Shown here: positions 43,555 through 54,279 of the stretch, in pieces
Position numbering within the stretch: the stretch's first letter is position 1
How the letters are laid out: each line of letters starts with the position of its first letter
Assembly (NCBI RefSeq): GCF_964355755.1
Contig: NC_092673.1
Location: forward strand, 25,239,001-25,303,000
DNA: 64,000 bases
Direction: 5' to 3'
From: Antedon mediterranea
Taxonomy: Eukaryota > Echinodermata > Crinoidea > Comatulida > Antedonidae
Notes under the pieces: generated by a model
Told to the model about the DNA's origin: nothing
The model's database searches: none
Seen by the model: the letters and a program-made list of their open reading frames with translations, nothing else
Translations under genes and position numbers: made by a program

Positions 43555-43709
43555 ATGGGAATGTTCTGCCAGAAGGAAAACATCAAGCAGAAGTTGATTT
43601 CAATCACCACCCTAAAGAAGAGCACTGAAATAGTTGAAGCTTCTAAGTTTGAGCAGAAAATGCGAGTGCGTGTTGCTTGTATAAATGACCTAATTGCTGC
43701 AGAAGCAGG
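43555..43709 (+). pseudogene. Fragment of an uncharacterised invertebrate ORF (FCQKE..K..LISITTLKKS)
   Basis: Reads MFCQKENIKQKLISITTLKK, then FEQKMRVRVACINDLIAAEA. The pattern C.FCQK....KL..V.T..... followed by R.RVA...DLIAAEA.YH resembles a Cys-rich segment in large uncharacterised, probably transposon-derived invertebrate proteins. Resemblance is lost exactly where the GC-rich repeat at 43710 begins, so that element probably interrupts it. Not a functional gene. Confidence 0.4.
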
Positions 43710-43815
43710 CCCGTATGCAGCATTTATAATGGGGGGATGCGAGCGAAGCGAGCAACAATGGCTGGGGGCCAGGGGGCCGCCAAGGGCCCCCGGTCATTGC
43801 GTTATTTGACGTTCT
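43710..43815 (+). repeat. GC-rich GCGAGCGAAGCGAGC repeat
   Basis: Contains ATGCGAGCGAAGCGAGCAA, then GCTGGGGGCCAGGGGGCCGC and a GGCCCCCGG palindrome. It shares these words with 55025-55125, so it is a dispersed family, likely the 3' or 5' end of an element with strong secondary structure. Confidence 0.6.
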
Positions 43816-44117
43816 AAATACTGCATTCGACATATTAAAAATAAATTAAAAAGAAATAAATATTATACATTACATGGTTAAACCATGGACGTATAATTAC
43901 ATCTCGTCTTCTTATAACGAACACTATAGGCCTACCAAGCAGCGTGTTGCGAACATGTGCATGGGGAGGGCCATAAGAAAGCTTTACATTTCACACATTG
44001 CATTGTATACGGTCAAACCTTACCCGCCTCTGAAAAAGGGGCCATTTTGACCTGGTATTTCGTGTGCTAATCGAGTCGAATGCAGTTTTAATGATGCACT
44101 TTTGGCGTTCCATATCT

Positions 44118-47100
44118 GTTCGTTTGTTTGTTTTTTTTTTTTTTGTTTTTTTTTATTGAACACTTTCATATTTAAATTTAAAAAATAGCTTAAAATAATA
44201 ACACTTTCTTATTAATAGTAATACACAATATAAATAATAACACTTTTTAAATAATAATAATATATAATATACATTTCTCTTAAGAACAAACTATAAATAA
44301 TTTCATGATGTAATAAATATAAATCTATTTTTTCTTTTTTCTTAAAAACAAAGTCTATAAATAATTTGTTGTCAATTTTTTTTTTATAACATATTTCAAC
44401 TAAATAATTTAATTAAACATAAAACTTTCTTATTCAAATATATAGTTATAACTTACTAAATAAACAGATCATAAAAGTGTATAAATAATTCAGGATTAAA
44501 AAACATATTATAAAAAACAGTACTAAGTCCTTTTTTTTTTAATGCAAAGTTACCAGTCAATAAGTTCATGTTTTTCCAAGAAAGGACTCCATTTGTTTAA
44601 GTAAGTATGATGCTCCCCTTTGGTTTTCAAAATAAATTCTTCTTGTTTAACGTGTAACTTAATCTCATTCACGAATCGAACAATATTGGGCTTAATTTTT
44701 CTCATTTTACAGCTATATATGTAGTGTCGACAAATTAGTAAAATAGTATTTAGGGCTTTAAATGTTTTTTTTCTAACTCCAAAAAGGCATAATTCGGGGT
44801 TGATAATTACATTTATATTAAAATATGATTTTAACCATTGTTTAATCTTTCTCCAAAATATTTTAATTTCACAGCATTGTGCAAAAATATGTATTAAGGT
44901 TTCTGTTTCTGCTTTACATAAAGCACATAAAGGTGAGTCAATTTTCCCAATTTTATACAAAAAGGAGTTATTACCTAAAATTCTATGCACAATTTTATAT
45001 TGAAACCAGATTAGTGGTGTGGACATAGTAAGTGAGAAAAACATGGTATTAATAATTTCCCACTCTTTATCAACATATAAAGTATCCAATGCCTTCTCCC
45101 ACTTAATTTTAGCTTTCGATTGTTTTTTTCTAGAGTTGATTAGAGTATTATAAATTAGCTTTGATCCTTTTTTATTTTTTATTACTACGCTAAGGTTAAA
45201 AGGTAGTAGTGGGCTATTTATTTTTCCTTTTGGAGAAATTTGATATAAAGACGTATGTTGTCTGACCGCATGTATTAGGCCTTCATATTGAAGAAAGTTG
45301 ATGTTAAGATTATGACGTTTACTAAGTTGTTTTAATGGAGTTATTCCATGTCTATCAACTAAATCATTTATAAAATTCACCCCATGATTACTCCAGTTTT
45401 TATAATAGATACTTTCTCCGCCGACTTTAATATTATCATTCATCCAGAGTGTTTGTCTACATATCGATTCGGTGCTCATAGGAGTGTTGTGTTTCACAAA
45501 TACGCACCACGCCTTTATTACATCCAGCCAAAATGCATTGTAAGGCTTAACCTTCGCTAATTTGATTAATTTCGATGATCCGCCTTCTATGAGCCAAGTT
45601 TTATGAATATTCAACACGAGTGGAACTAAAAGAGCCCATCCCGTCTCATTGGACGTTACTAACCGTCTAACCCACGTGATTTTTACCGATTGAATATATG
45701 CGTTTATATCGACCATTCGTAAGCCTCCAAATTTATTTTCTTGTATAAGTTGATCTCTGGATATTCTATCCACCCCTTTCCATATGAAACGATATAGTTC
45801 TGACTTAAGTGATTTTATTACATTTTCAGGGGGATCGGGTAATGTCGAAAGGATATAGGTAAGTTTGGACAGTAATAAAGACTTCACTACCGTGATTCTT
45901 CCCAAAACAGTTAAGTTTCTTTTTGACCAATGTCTCATTGTATTTTTAATTGATTTATATACGTCTTCATAGTTCAAATCTACCATTTTATTTAAATTTG
46001 TACTGAACCGAATACCCAATGATTCAAAGGGTTCTCCATGTTTGATCCATTTTATATTATAGTTTTCGCATATTGAGTCACCTCGGTCTTTAAAAGAGCC
46101 AACCCAGACAGCATTTGTTTTGTTCACATTCACTTTTAGCCCGGAAATTTTGGAAAATACGTCGAGAGTCTTAAATGCTTCGTGCATTGACTTCTCTTTA
46201 CCGTCAAGAAACAATACAGTGTCGTCCGCATACTGAGATAATCGATACTCATGATTTGCAATTGATATTCCTTTAATTTGTTTATTTTCAGATATCATTG
46301 AGGATAAAATTTCTGCGCACAGAAGAAACAGGTATGGACTCAGCCCATCCCCTTGTCTACATCCTCTTTCGATTAAGAATGATTCGGAGAGAAAGCCATT
46401 GACAAGAACTGAGGATCTTGCATCTTTATATAGTACTTTCACCCATTTTTGAATGGATTGTCCGAAGTTAAAATGTTTAAGAACGCAGTTAACAAATGTG
46501 TGAGAAATGCAGTCGAACGCTTTTTCAAAGTCTATCAGTAAAAGCAGACCAGGGATTTTCTTCTTTTCACAAATTTGAATAACATCATACATAAGTCTTG
46601 TATTTTCGCCTATATATCTCCCATTAATAAATCCTTTCTGTTGTTCACTAATTAATATATCAAGGACCGATTTTATTCGTTCTGCAATGCATGACGAAAC
46701 AAGTTTATAAGTGACACTTAACAGGGTAATAGGTCTCCAGTTTTTTAGATACTCTCTGGGTTTATCCCTCTTAGGGAGTAAAGTAATTATTCCTGACTTT
46801 TGGGAAGTTGACAGTTGACCTGAGTTATACGACTCGTTAATAGCTCTCAAAAGATAGTAAACTAAATCCGCAAAAAAGAACTTAAAAAACTCATAGCTAA
46901 AGCCGTCAATACCAGGTGACTTTCCATTTTGTGACCTCTTAAGAGCCACTAAAAGTTCGTTATAAGTAATTGGCCCTTCAATTTTATTTTGTTGTTCTTT
47001 TGTTAATGTTGGTAATGTATTCATAGTTTTAAGAAGTTTTACAATATTTTTTTCATCATCTGTATTGTGGTTTGAGGAATAAAGGTTTTTATAAAATTGT

Positions 47101-47657
47101 CTAGACTCAACAAGAATTTCATTTGTGTTTTGCAGAATACTATTGTTGCTTTCCTTTACTATTTTATTTATAGTTTTATCAACAAAATTTTTCTTTTCCA
47201 TATTAAGAAAAAATTTGGTCGGCCTTTCGCCTTCTTCGATCCATTTAAGTTTAGTTTTCATCATTATTCTTTCCATCTTCACTTTTCTGATACTCATAAG
47301 TTCGCCGGACTTAATTTCTAGTGTACCATTTAACGTGGCGTCGCCCTTATTGATATCAAGTGTTATTTTTTCTATTTCCCTTTCTAATTCTTTTTCTTTT
47401 TTATTTTCAATCTTTTTCTTATAAGCCCCGTAAGAAATTGTTTTTGCTCTAATTTCCATTAATATCATTTCTAAAAGAAGTTGATCACTGATGCTAAACA
47501 GCGCTTTATTAGCATCTTTATTATCTTTTTCGTTTTGCACTATATATTGTTTTAGGACTCTATTTATGGTTTCTTTAACTTGTTGCACGTATTGAATATC
47601 TTTTAATAAGGTATTGTCAAATTTCCAGTATCCTGGCCCGTTCGTTCGTTTGTTTGT
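44118..47657 (-). mobile_element. L1/Tx1-like LINE, 5'-truncated, with 14-bp target duplication
   Basis: The element occupies 44132-47643 on the - strand. GTTCGTTTGTTTGT flanks it on both sides (44118-44131 and 47644-47657). The poly-A end (a T-run interrupted by one G on the + strand) lies at 44131-44155. The 5' end breaks off within the coding region just after the endonuclease, at residues GPGYWKFDN. Truncation plus tail plus duplication is the signature of target-primed reverse transcription. Confidence 0.9.
44550..47641 (-). CDS. LINE ORF2 (reverse transcriptase), N-terminally truncated
   Basis: An uninterrupted frame of more than 1000 codons; the ATG-initiated part is 1012 aa from 47588, but coding continues 5' to the truncation point. 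RT motifs in order: NGKSPGIDGFSYEFF (about aa 217), NWRPITLLSVTYK (about 285), LLIDFEKAFDCISH (about 345), GCRQGDGLSPYLFLL (about 410) and the catalytic YADDTVLF (about 453). A C-terminal zinc-binding motif LCALCKAETETLIHIFAQC lies near 885-903, as in L1/Tx1 elements. The endonuclease is missing. The related element at 55463-62026 has the endonuclease and the same sequence around the truncation point (RGLWKFNSDLL). The intact frame suggests a young insertion that could not retrotranspose by itself. Confidence 0.93.
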
Positions 47658-47659
47658 GT

Positions 47660-47675
47660 CATGGAGTACTCCATG
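47660..47675. other. 16-bp CATGGA palindrome, possible third micro-insertion
   Basis: Perfect palindrome CATGGAGTACTCCATG flanked by GTTTGTGT and GTTCGTGT (8 bp, one mismatch). It shares the CATGGAG terminus with 32895-32921, but the flanks are simple repeats, so chance is possible. Confidence 0.3.
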
Positions 47676-47992
47676 GTTCGTGTCGACACATTCAGTAGTA
47701 TCAAATGGCGATATTTCTGTATTTTTTCAATCAATTGCTTGCTTGCGAGTATTATATAAGGTATGGTTTAAAGATCTTTGGCTATGCTCGGCTTCGGGAT
47801 GTTATACCACACTTAGGCCTGGCTAGGCTAGGCTATAGGGGTCGTCGGTTTCGTGTTATGGGTCGTCCAATTCTAGGTCGTCCAATTCGAGGTCGTTGGG
47901 GTCGTCCATTTCGAGGTCGTCGCTTTCTACACACCCTATAAACCGTAGGTCCAGTGTACACAACTTGCTCGTGTGCACTTTAAAGAACCTAG
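47676..47992. other. DNA between LINE and Copia, with a GGTCGTCC microarray
   Basis: About five units of GGTCGTCCAATTCGA-type sequence at 47836-47925. The last five bases, CCTAG (47988-47992), are the left target copy of the Copia element. No gene. Confidence 0.55.
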
Positions 47993-48320
47993 TGTTAAAA
48001 TGTGCTCTCATTGTACAATAAATGTTACCAATAGCCTACTGGTCATTGACCTATAGATGATAAGTGAAAGTTCCTGTTCTAAGAAATAGATGATATACCG
48101 GAACTGTCTCCAGACCACAAAGCAATCCATCATTGCTTTGCTCACTCCTTAAGATGATAACATTCTTCTATGTGAATCACTCTTCCATATTTATTCCTAC
48201 TGTGTAGATGTGTACTTTGTATAGTTTATTACAATAAAGTTATTATAGTTCTAGATAGAACATTTTGTATCTGCGTCAAATACTGTTATCGATATGGCTC
48301 ACAATCCTACAACCTTAACA
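47993..48320 (+). repeat. Copia 5' LTR
   Basis: 328 bp, TG...CA ends with TGTTAA/TTAACA inversion. AATAAA at about 48231 is the likely poly-A signal, placing the R/U5 border near 48250. The last 27 bases contain the in-frame ATG of the ORF (48294). Confidence 0.96.
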
Positions 48321-51300
48321 GGTTATGGGCCCAGTAAACGGCTTTTATTTAATGGAGACGAAACTAAGTACGAGTTGTGGGAAGTCAAGTTCCTAGGACA
48401 TTTGCACATACAAAAATTAAGTAAAATTATTGTACCGGAAAGCGAAGGTGGAGTAGCCGCTCCCGATGAGGCGAAAAATAGTAATGCATTTGCCGAACTT
48501 GTGCAGTACCTGGACGATAGAAGTCTATCTTTGATAATGAGAGACGCAAAGAATGATGGAAGAAAGGCTTTAGGAATCCTGCGGGAACATTATTTGGAAA
48601 AAAGTAAGCCAAGAATTATATCACTATATACTGAGCTTACCTCAATAAAAATGGACGAACACGAACGTGTAACTGACTACGTTATTCGTGCAGAAACAGC
48701 AGCTACAAGTTTAAAAACTGCTAAAGAACAAATCAGCGACAGTTTGCTTGTGGCTATGGTCCTAAAAGGACTACCTCAGCGATTCCGGACATTTGCGACC
48801 GTGATAATGCAAAAAGAAAAGGAGATAAACTTTACCGATTTTAAAATTGCGCTGAGAAGCTTCGAAGAGTCGGAGAAGGCTCAAAGAGAGACAAAAGATG
48901 ATAGTGTAATGAAAACACAAGAAAGTGAAAGAATTGTATGTTTTAAATGTGGGAAGCAAGGCCATAAATCCTTTGAATGCAGAAGTAAACAGGATCGAGG
49001 AAGGTGGTGTAAAGTATGCAAGAATAAAACGCATGACACCAAGTTTTGCAGGAAGAAAAGTAACGTCACTGCGGCAAAATCAGTGCAGTTGGAAAAGGAT
49101 GAAACTGATGGAGTTGAATTTGCATTCAAAGCAAGTATTAATAGTAATTTATGTAATGGTAATTTATTAGTAGATTGCGGGGCAACATCCCATATCATAA
49201 ATGATCAGTCAAAATTCATAAACCTTGATAAGAGCTTCAATCCAGATACCCATTCCATAGAATTGGCTAATGGCACTAAAACAAATGGGGTAGTCATTGG
49301 TAAGGGAGATGCTAATGTCCTAATATATGATGTAAATGGCAATCGACACAAAGTCACTCTTGAAAATGCTTTATATGTTCCCTCATATAAACAAGATATT
49401 TTGTCAGTTCAGGCTGCGGCCAGTAAGGGAGCACAAATTAATTTTGAAAAATATTCAGCCCAACTTAAGGCTCCTAATGGCTCTATTTTCAATATTGTAA
49501 AGGAAAATAGATTATATTATTTAAATACTTGTAATGATGATTCAGTTAATATGACTTGTGACCTACAAGGTTGGCACAATGTTTTAGGGCATTGTAATTA
49601 TGATGATATATTGAAACTACCTAATGTAGTAGATGGTATGAACATACAGGTAAGATGTGATAAACCCAAAATTTGTGATATATGCACTATTAGTAAAATG
49701 ACGCAAAGTAGAAATAGAAAGCCTGATGTCCGTGCAACCAAACTCTTAGAATTGGTCCACACCGATCTGGCTGGACCAATTGCCCCAGTCTCTAGAGAGG
49801 GATTTAAGTATGCCATATCATTCACAGATGATTATTCAGGAGCTGTGTTTGTATACTTCTTGAAAAATAAAAGTGACACTATATCTGCCACAGAAAGATT
49901 TCTGGCAGACTCTTCCCCACTGGGAAATGTAAAGTGTATTAGATCAGACAATGGTTCTGAGTTCACTTCAAAGGAGTTCAACTCACTCCTTACAAAGAAT
50001 CGTATAAGACACGATACTTCTGCACCCTACTCCCCTCACCAAAATGGGACTGCCGAACGAAACTGGCGAACATTATTTGAGATGGGTAGATGTTTGATTG
50101 CACAGTCAAATTTAGGCAAAGAATTTTGGCCATATGCAATTCTATCTGCGGCATATATACGTAATCGATGTTTTAACAATCGTGTGCAACAAACTCCATA
50201 TTTTATGATGACGGGTCGAAAACCCAATCTGTCCAACATGGGAGTATTTGGATCTGAATGTTATGCATACAAGCAAGACAAAAGTAAATTAGATGATCGT
50301 TGTATTAAGGGTATATTTGTTGGATATGATAAGTACAGCACGGCTTATTTAGTATATTTCCCTGAGAGTGGAAAGATAATGAAATATAGAATTGTTAAAT
50401 TTAACACAAATAAGAGTGTCGAGCAACAGATCCAAACAGAAGCCGATGATGACGATTACATTCCATTAGATTCCAATAAGGGTAAAACAGATAATTCATC
50501 TGAAATTGATAGGATACAGGAGACTGCTGATCCATCCAATCTAGAACCCCAACCTGAGGACCAAAGGGTAATTAATGAATCGGGTAACGAAAATGTAAGG
50601 TATCCAAGACGGGAGAGAAAACCTCCATCGTATCTTGAGGATTATGCTACCGATTTAGAGGACAATAATGTCCAATTATTATCCAATATTGATTATTGCT
50701 ACAAAATTTCAGAGTTTCCTCAAACTTTTAGGGAAGCTATTAATTCACCAGAGTCCAAGTATTGGCAAACTGCAATGGCAGACGAAATGAAATCCCTTAA
50801 GGAAAATAACACATTCACTTTAACTACCCTACCCACAGGTATGAATTCAGTGGGAGGACGATGGGTGTACACTACTAAAGAAACTGCCGATGGTTCAAAG
50901 AACTATAAGGCAAGATATGTTGCAAAAGGGTATAGCCAAATAAGAGGTGTAGATTATAATGAAACATTTGCTCCAACTGCCAGTATGACATCCGTACGTA
51001 TTTTGATGCAAATTGCAGCACAACATGATTTGATTTTACATCAGATGGATGTGAAAACTGCTTATCTTAATGCTCCAATTGACTGTGAAATTTATATGGA
51101 GCAAGCAGAGGGTTTTGAAGTCCCTACAAATTCTAACAAAAAGTTAGTATACAAATTAAATAAATCACTGTATGGTTTGAAACAATCTGGCAGAAATTGG
51201 AACAATGTATTGCATACTTTTCTATGTGAAAATAATTTTGTACAAAACCCTGTTGATCACTGTGTATACACTAAATATGTAGAAAATGAAATGATTGTAC

Positions 51301-52439
51301 TACTCATATGGGTTGATGATTTAATTATTGCGACAAGTAATGAGTCCATGATGACAACAGTTAAAGAAATGTTAAAAACTAAATTCCATATGAAAGATCT
51401 TGGTAAACTTTCATATTTTCTTGGTATTGATTTTAAACAATCCAAAGGTTCCGTAAAAATGAATCAAAGTCGATATATAGCAAAAATGCTAGACAAATTT
51501 GGAATGACCGATTGTAAACCAAGGTCTACTCCATGTGAACAGAAACTAGAATGTAATAGCCAGGAGGCCATTGACCCTACAAAATATCGTGAAGTTGTAG
51601 GTAGTTTAGTATACACTAAATATGTAGAAAATGAAATGATTGTACTACTCATATGGGTTGATGATTTAATTATTGCGACAAGTAATGAGTCCATGATGAC
51701 AACAGTTAAAGAAATGTTAAAAACTAAATTCCATATGAAAGATCTTGGTAAACTTTCATATTTTCTTGGTATTGATTTTAAACAATCCAAAGGTTCCGTA
51801 AAAATGAATCAAAGTCGATATATAGCAAAAATGCTAGACAAATTTGGAATGACCGATTGTAAACCAAGGTCTACTCCATGTGAACAGAAACTAGAATGTA
51901 ATAGCCAGGAGGCCATTGACCCTACAAAATATCGTGAAGTTGAAGGTAGTTTAATTTATGCTATGATATGTACCCGGCCAGATATAGGCTGGATAGTTAC
52001 AAAGTTGTCACAATATTTGTCAAATCCAAAAATTGAACACTGGGTGGCAGCTAAACATGTGTTAAGATATCTCAAAGGTACAATTAATCATGAGTTGTGT
52101 TACAGTAAGTGCTCTGAAAATTTAAGATTGATGGCTTATAGTGATGCTGATTGGGCATCATCCCCAGAGGACAGACGTAGTACTACTGGCTACTGTTTTA
52201 GTTTAAATAATTGTGGTCCACTTATTTCATGGAAATCAAAGAAGCAAACCACAGTAGCACTGTCATCATGTGAATCTGAATACATGGCACTAGCTGCAAC
52301 AACTCAGGAATGTTTGTATCTTACACAACTATTAGATGGAATTGTTAGCGGATATCAATATGGGCCTATTCAAATTTTTGAAGATAATCAAGGCACAATT
52401 GCCTTAACTAAAAAGTCGACAAAGGTCCAAGCACATTGA
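48294..52439 (+). CDS. Copia Gag-Pol polyprotein with duplicated RT core and premature end
   Basis: 1381 codons. Gag to about aa 250 with zinc knuckle CFKCGKQGHKSFEC (about 216); protease LLVDCGATSHI (about 291). Integrase has GWHNVLGH...CDICTISK, VHTDLAG, IRSDNGSEF and HQNGTAERNW. RT has QMDVKTAYLNA, LYGLKQSGRNW and LLIWVDDLIIA. RNase H has YSDADWASS, SSCESEYMAL and EDNQGTIAL. A 345-bp segment (51264-51608 and 51609-51953) is tandemly duplicated in frame, so the VDD catalytic motif occurs twice (about aa 1006 and 1121), which should disrupt RT. The stop at 52439 is premature: the expected Copia ending HIDIRYHF appears one frame over from about 52430, after an A-run at 52410-52414, and runs to a stop at 52588. 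The start is in the LTR because no other ATG precedes the conserved Gag sequence LLFNGDETKYELWEV. Confidence 0.95.
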   Translation: MAHNPTTLTGYGPSKRLLFNGDETKYELWEVKFLGHLHIQKLSKIIVPESEGGVAAPDEAKNSNAFAELVQYLDDRSLSLIMRDAKNDGRKALGILREHYLEKSKPRIISLYTELTSIKMDEHERVTDYVIRAETAATSLKTAKEQISDSLLVAMVLKGLPQRFRTFATVIMQKEKEINFTDFKIALRSFEESEKAQRETKDDSVMKTQESERIVCFKCGKQGHKSFECRSKQDRGRWCKVCKNKTHDTKFCRKKSNVTAAKSVQLEKDETDGVEFAFKASINSNLCNGNLLVDCGATSHIINDQSKFINLDKSFNPDTHSIELANGTKTNGVVIGKGDANVLIYDVNGNRHKVTLENALYVPSYKQDILSVQAAASKGAQINFEKYSAQLKAPNGSIFNIVKENRLYYLNTCNDDSVNMTCDLQGWHNVLGHCNYDDILKLPNVVDGMNIQVRCDKPKICDICTISKMTQSRNRKPDVRATKLLELVHTDLAGPIAPVSREGFKYAISFTDDYSGAVFVYFLKNKSDTISATERFLADSSPLGNVKCIRSDNGSEFTSKEFNSLLTKNRIRHDTSAPYSPHQNGTAERNWRTLFEMGRCLIAQSNLGKEFWPYAILSAAYIRNRCFNNRVQQTPYFMMTGRKPNLSNMGVFGSECYAYKQDKSKLDDRCIKGIFVGYDKYSTAYLVYFPESGKIMKYRIVKFNTNKSVEQQIQTEADDDDYIPLDSNKGKTDNSSEIDRIQETADPSNLEPQPEDQRVINESGNENVRYPRRERKPPSYLEDYATDLEDNNVQLLSNIDYCYKISEFPQTFREAINSPESKYWQTAMADEMKSLKENNTFTLTTLPTGMNSVGGRWVYTTKETADGSKNYKARYVAKGYSQIRGVDYNETFAPTASMTSVRILMQIAAQHDLILHQMDVKTAYLNAPIDCEIYMEQAEGFEVPTNSNKKLVYKLNKSLYGLKQSGRNWNNVLHTFLCENNFVQNPVDHCVYTKYVENEMIVLLIWVDDLIIATSNESMMTTVKEMLKTKFHMKDLGKLSYFLGIDFKQSKGSVKMNQSRYIAKMLDKFGMTDCKPRSTPCEQKLECNSQEAIDPTKYREVVGSLVYTKYVENEMIVLLIWVDDLIIATSNESMMTTVKEMLKTKFHMKDLGKLSYFLGIDFKQSKGSVKMNQSRYIAKMLDKFGMTDCKPRSTPCEQKLECNSQEAIDPTKYREVEGSLIYAMICTRPDIGWIVTKLSQYLSNPKIEHWVAAKHVLRYLKGTINHELCYSKCSENLRLMAYSDADWASSPEDRRSTTGYCFSLNNCGPLISWKSKKQTTVALSSCESEYMALAATTQECLYLTQLLDGIVSGYQYGPIQIFEDNQGTIALTKKSTKVQAH
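48321..48334 (+). promoter_or_regulatory. Copia primer-binding site
   Basis: GGTTATGGGCCCAG, directly after the LTR, is complementary to CTGGGCCCATAACC in the anticodon arm of animal initiator tRNA-Met. Priming from an internal tRNA site is known for Drosophila copia. Here the site is also read as Gly-Tyr-Gly-Pro by the ORF. Confidence 0.85.
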
Positions 52440-52590
52440 CATCCGATATCACTTTATACGAAATGTATTAAATGATGGTAAAATAAATGTTGTTTACTGT
52501 CCAACAGCTGAAATGGTTGCTGATATTATGACTAAGCCAGCAACAAAATTAAAGTTAAGTAAATTTAAGAATTTTATTTTTGGACAATGA
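52430..52590 (+). pseudogene. Frame-shifted C-terminus of Copia RNase H
   Basis: About 50 codons out of frame with the main ORF, containing HIDIRYHFIRN and a terminal FIFGQ before the stop, as at the end of Copia polyproteins. Its separation from the ORF by one base is the second lesion of this copy. Confidence 0.85.
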
Positions 52591-52771
52591 TGTGTTGTGA
52601 AACACACACTGCACAATGTAATAATGTAATACATTTTATAAAATTAATATGGTAAATTAGAGAAACATTTTTATACTTTTATAATTTGATGAATATGCAT
52701 GTTGTATTATATTTGATTTTTAATATTATTAGTATTACTGTAAAATTAAGAAAAATGAGAACAAGTGGGAG

Positions 52772-53099
52772 TGTTAAAATGTGCTCTCATTGTACAATAA
52801 ATGTTACCAATAGCCTACTGGTCATTGACCTATAGATGATAAGTGAAAGTTCCTGTTCTAAGAAATAGATGATATACCGGAACTGTCTCCAGACCACAAA
52901 GCAATCCATCATTGCTTTGCTCACTCCTTAAGATGATAACATTCTTCTATGTGAATCACTCTTCCATATGTATTCCTACTGTGTAGATGTGTACTTTGTA
53001 TAGTTTATTACAATAAAGTTATTATAGTTCTAGATAGAACATTTTGTATCTGCGTCAAATACTGTTATCGATATGGCTCACAATCCTACAACCTTAACA
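52772..53099 (+). repeat. Copia 3' LTR
   Basis: 328 bp, identical to the 5' LTR except one base. It carries a second copy of the ATGGCTCACAATCC start region, not followed by the ORF. The right target copy CCTAG follows. Confidence 0.96.
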
Positions 53100-53104
53100 C
53101 CTAG

Positions 53105-54279
53105 TACATCTTTCGAGACGAGTAGGGGGTTACCCCGGGGTATTAGTACATCACAGCCACTGATCACCAACTGGGCCCTCTGGGAGATCAGTCTTTGACT
53201 GAAGAGGTCAGTTTTTCACATTTTAGGGGTGAAGATCTAAAAATTGGGCCGGGTAAACAGCAGATTTGAATTCAGCACCCAGAAATTACCCTAAAACACA
53301 TGTTTATTCACTTTTAACACGAAATGCCTACAGCATTTCATTTTTATCAAATCTGGACTAGTCTAACATAAATTCGGACGATTTTTGCTATAAAAGTTGG
53401 GGTTTCATAATTAATTAACAATTATCTACTCTCGTTTGGTAGGTATTGCAACATTCTGAGCCTCGTTTTTGTTTCCGTTTGGTTTTTTGTAGGACAACAG
53501 TCGTTCACGTGGGGGAAGGGCCGTGCGTCATCGCCTTTTTGTTGAGGAATTATAGACTGTGGGCTCAAACACGGGACCCTCCCCCCCTGGGGATTTTTCG
53601 GGACCAGTATTTTTTTTAACCCTACCCATATACGAACTAAAATCAGGTTGTCTGCACATTGCGCAGTGGTGCGTATTCCCGTGAGGCGATCGGGCGCTGC
53701 ACGACCCTCCCCATGTTATTGAAGGCGCCATGAGAATTAATTTTATTAACGATGATAAGTGGCTTTACAAAAAACAAAACTTGTAGACCTGGAGACAACA
53801 TTGTATTATGTTTAAGATGGCGATATCACACACGTGTGTACTGACGTCGATGTAAACAAACAGCCAACTTACTACTTCCGTCTGAGTGTATTGCATTTTG
53901 GGTAATGATGACGTTTTGTTCGACGACCACCCATAGACCGTGTTCGTACGGCGATTGAAATACACGTTTATTTGGTTTTTACCCTTGGGGTAAAACCCAT
54001 ACGACGTTCGTACGAATAAACAAAGTACCGGTAAGCTGACACGAAACCAATTAAGATCGGAATTCTTAGGTCAAAAAGCGCCCTCTGAGCGTCGACCCAT
54101 ATCAATTGACATGGCGTGTTGACAAATTCAACTGGATATTGCATGTCGTTTCGCGCGCGAATCGTTCAATTATTATTTTTCAATCGACAACCAGACCTAT
54201 ATATTTATAATACATCGAATACAATTTACTTTTTAAATAAATAATGATCGAAAATCCTGCTAACGTATGTTGTTTGTTG
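53105..54279. other. Intergenic DNA, no gene recognised
   Basis: GC content rises and CpG-containing words appear (53500-53720, 54030-54170). Open frames here are short and without family resemblance. Confidence 0.4.

Larger units (their letters stand above)
47993..53099 (+). mobile_element. Full-length Copia-type LTR retrotransposon
   Basis: Two 328-bp LTRs (47993-48320 and 52772-53099) starting TGTTAA and ending TTAACA, differing at one position by eye (CATATTTATT versus CATATGTATT). Flanked by CCTAG on both sides (47988-47992 and 53100-53104). Primer-binding site GGTTATGGGCCCAG immediately after the 5' LTR, complementary to the anticodon region of initiator tRNA-Met, as in Drosophila copia. 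Purine tract AGAACAAGTGGGAG before the 3' LTR. The internal ORF has Gag-protease-integrase-RT-RNase H order, the Copia arrangement. Very young, yet damaged (see ORF). Confidence 0.97.
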
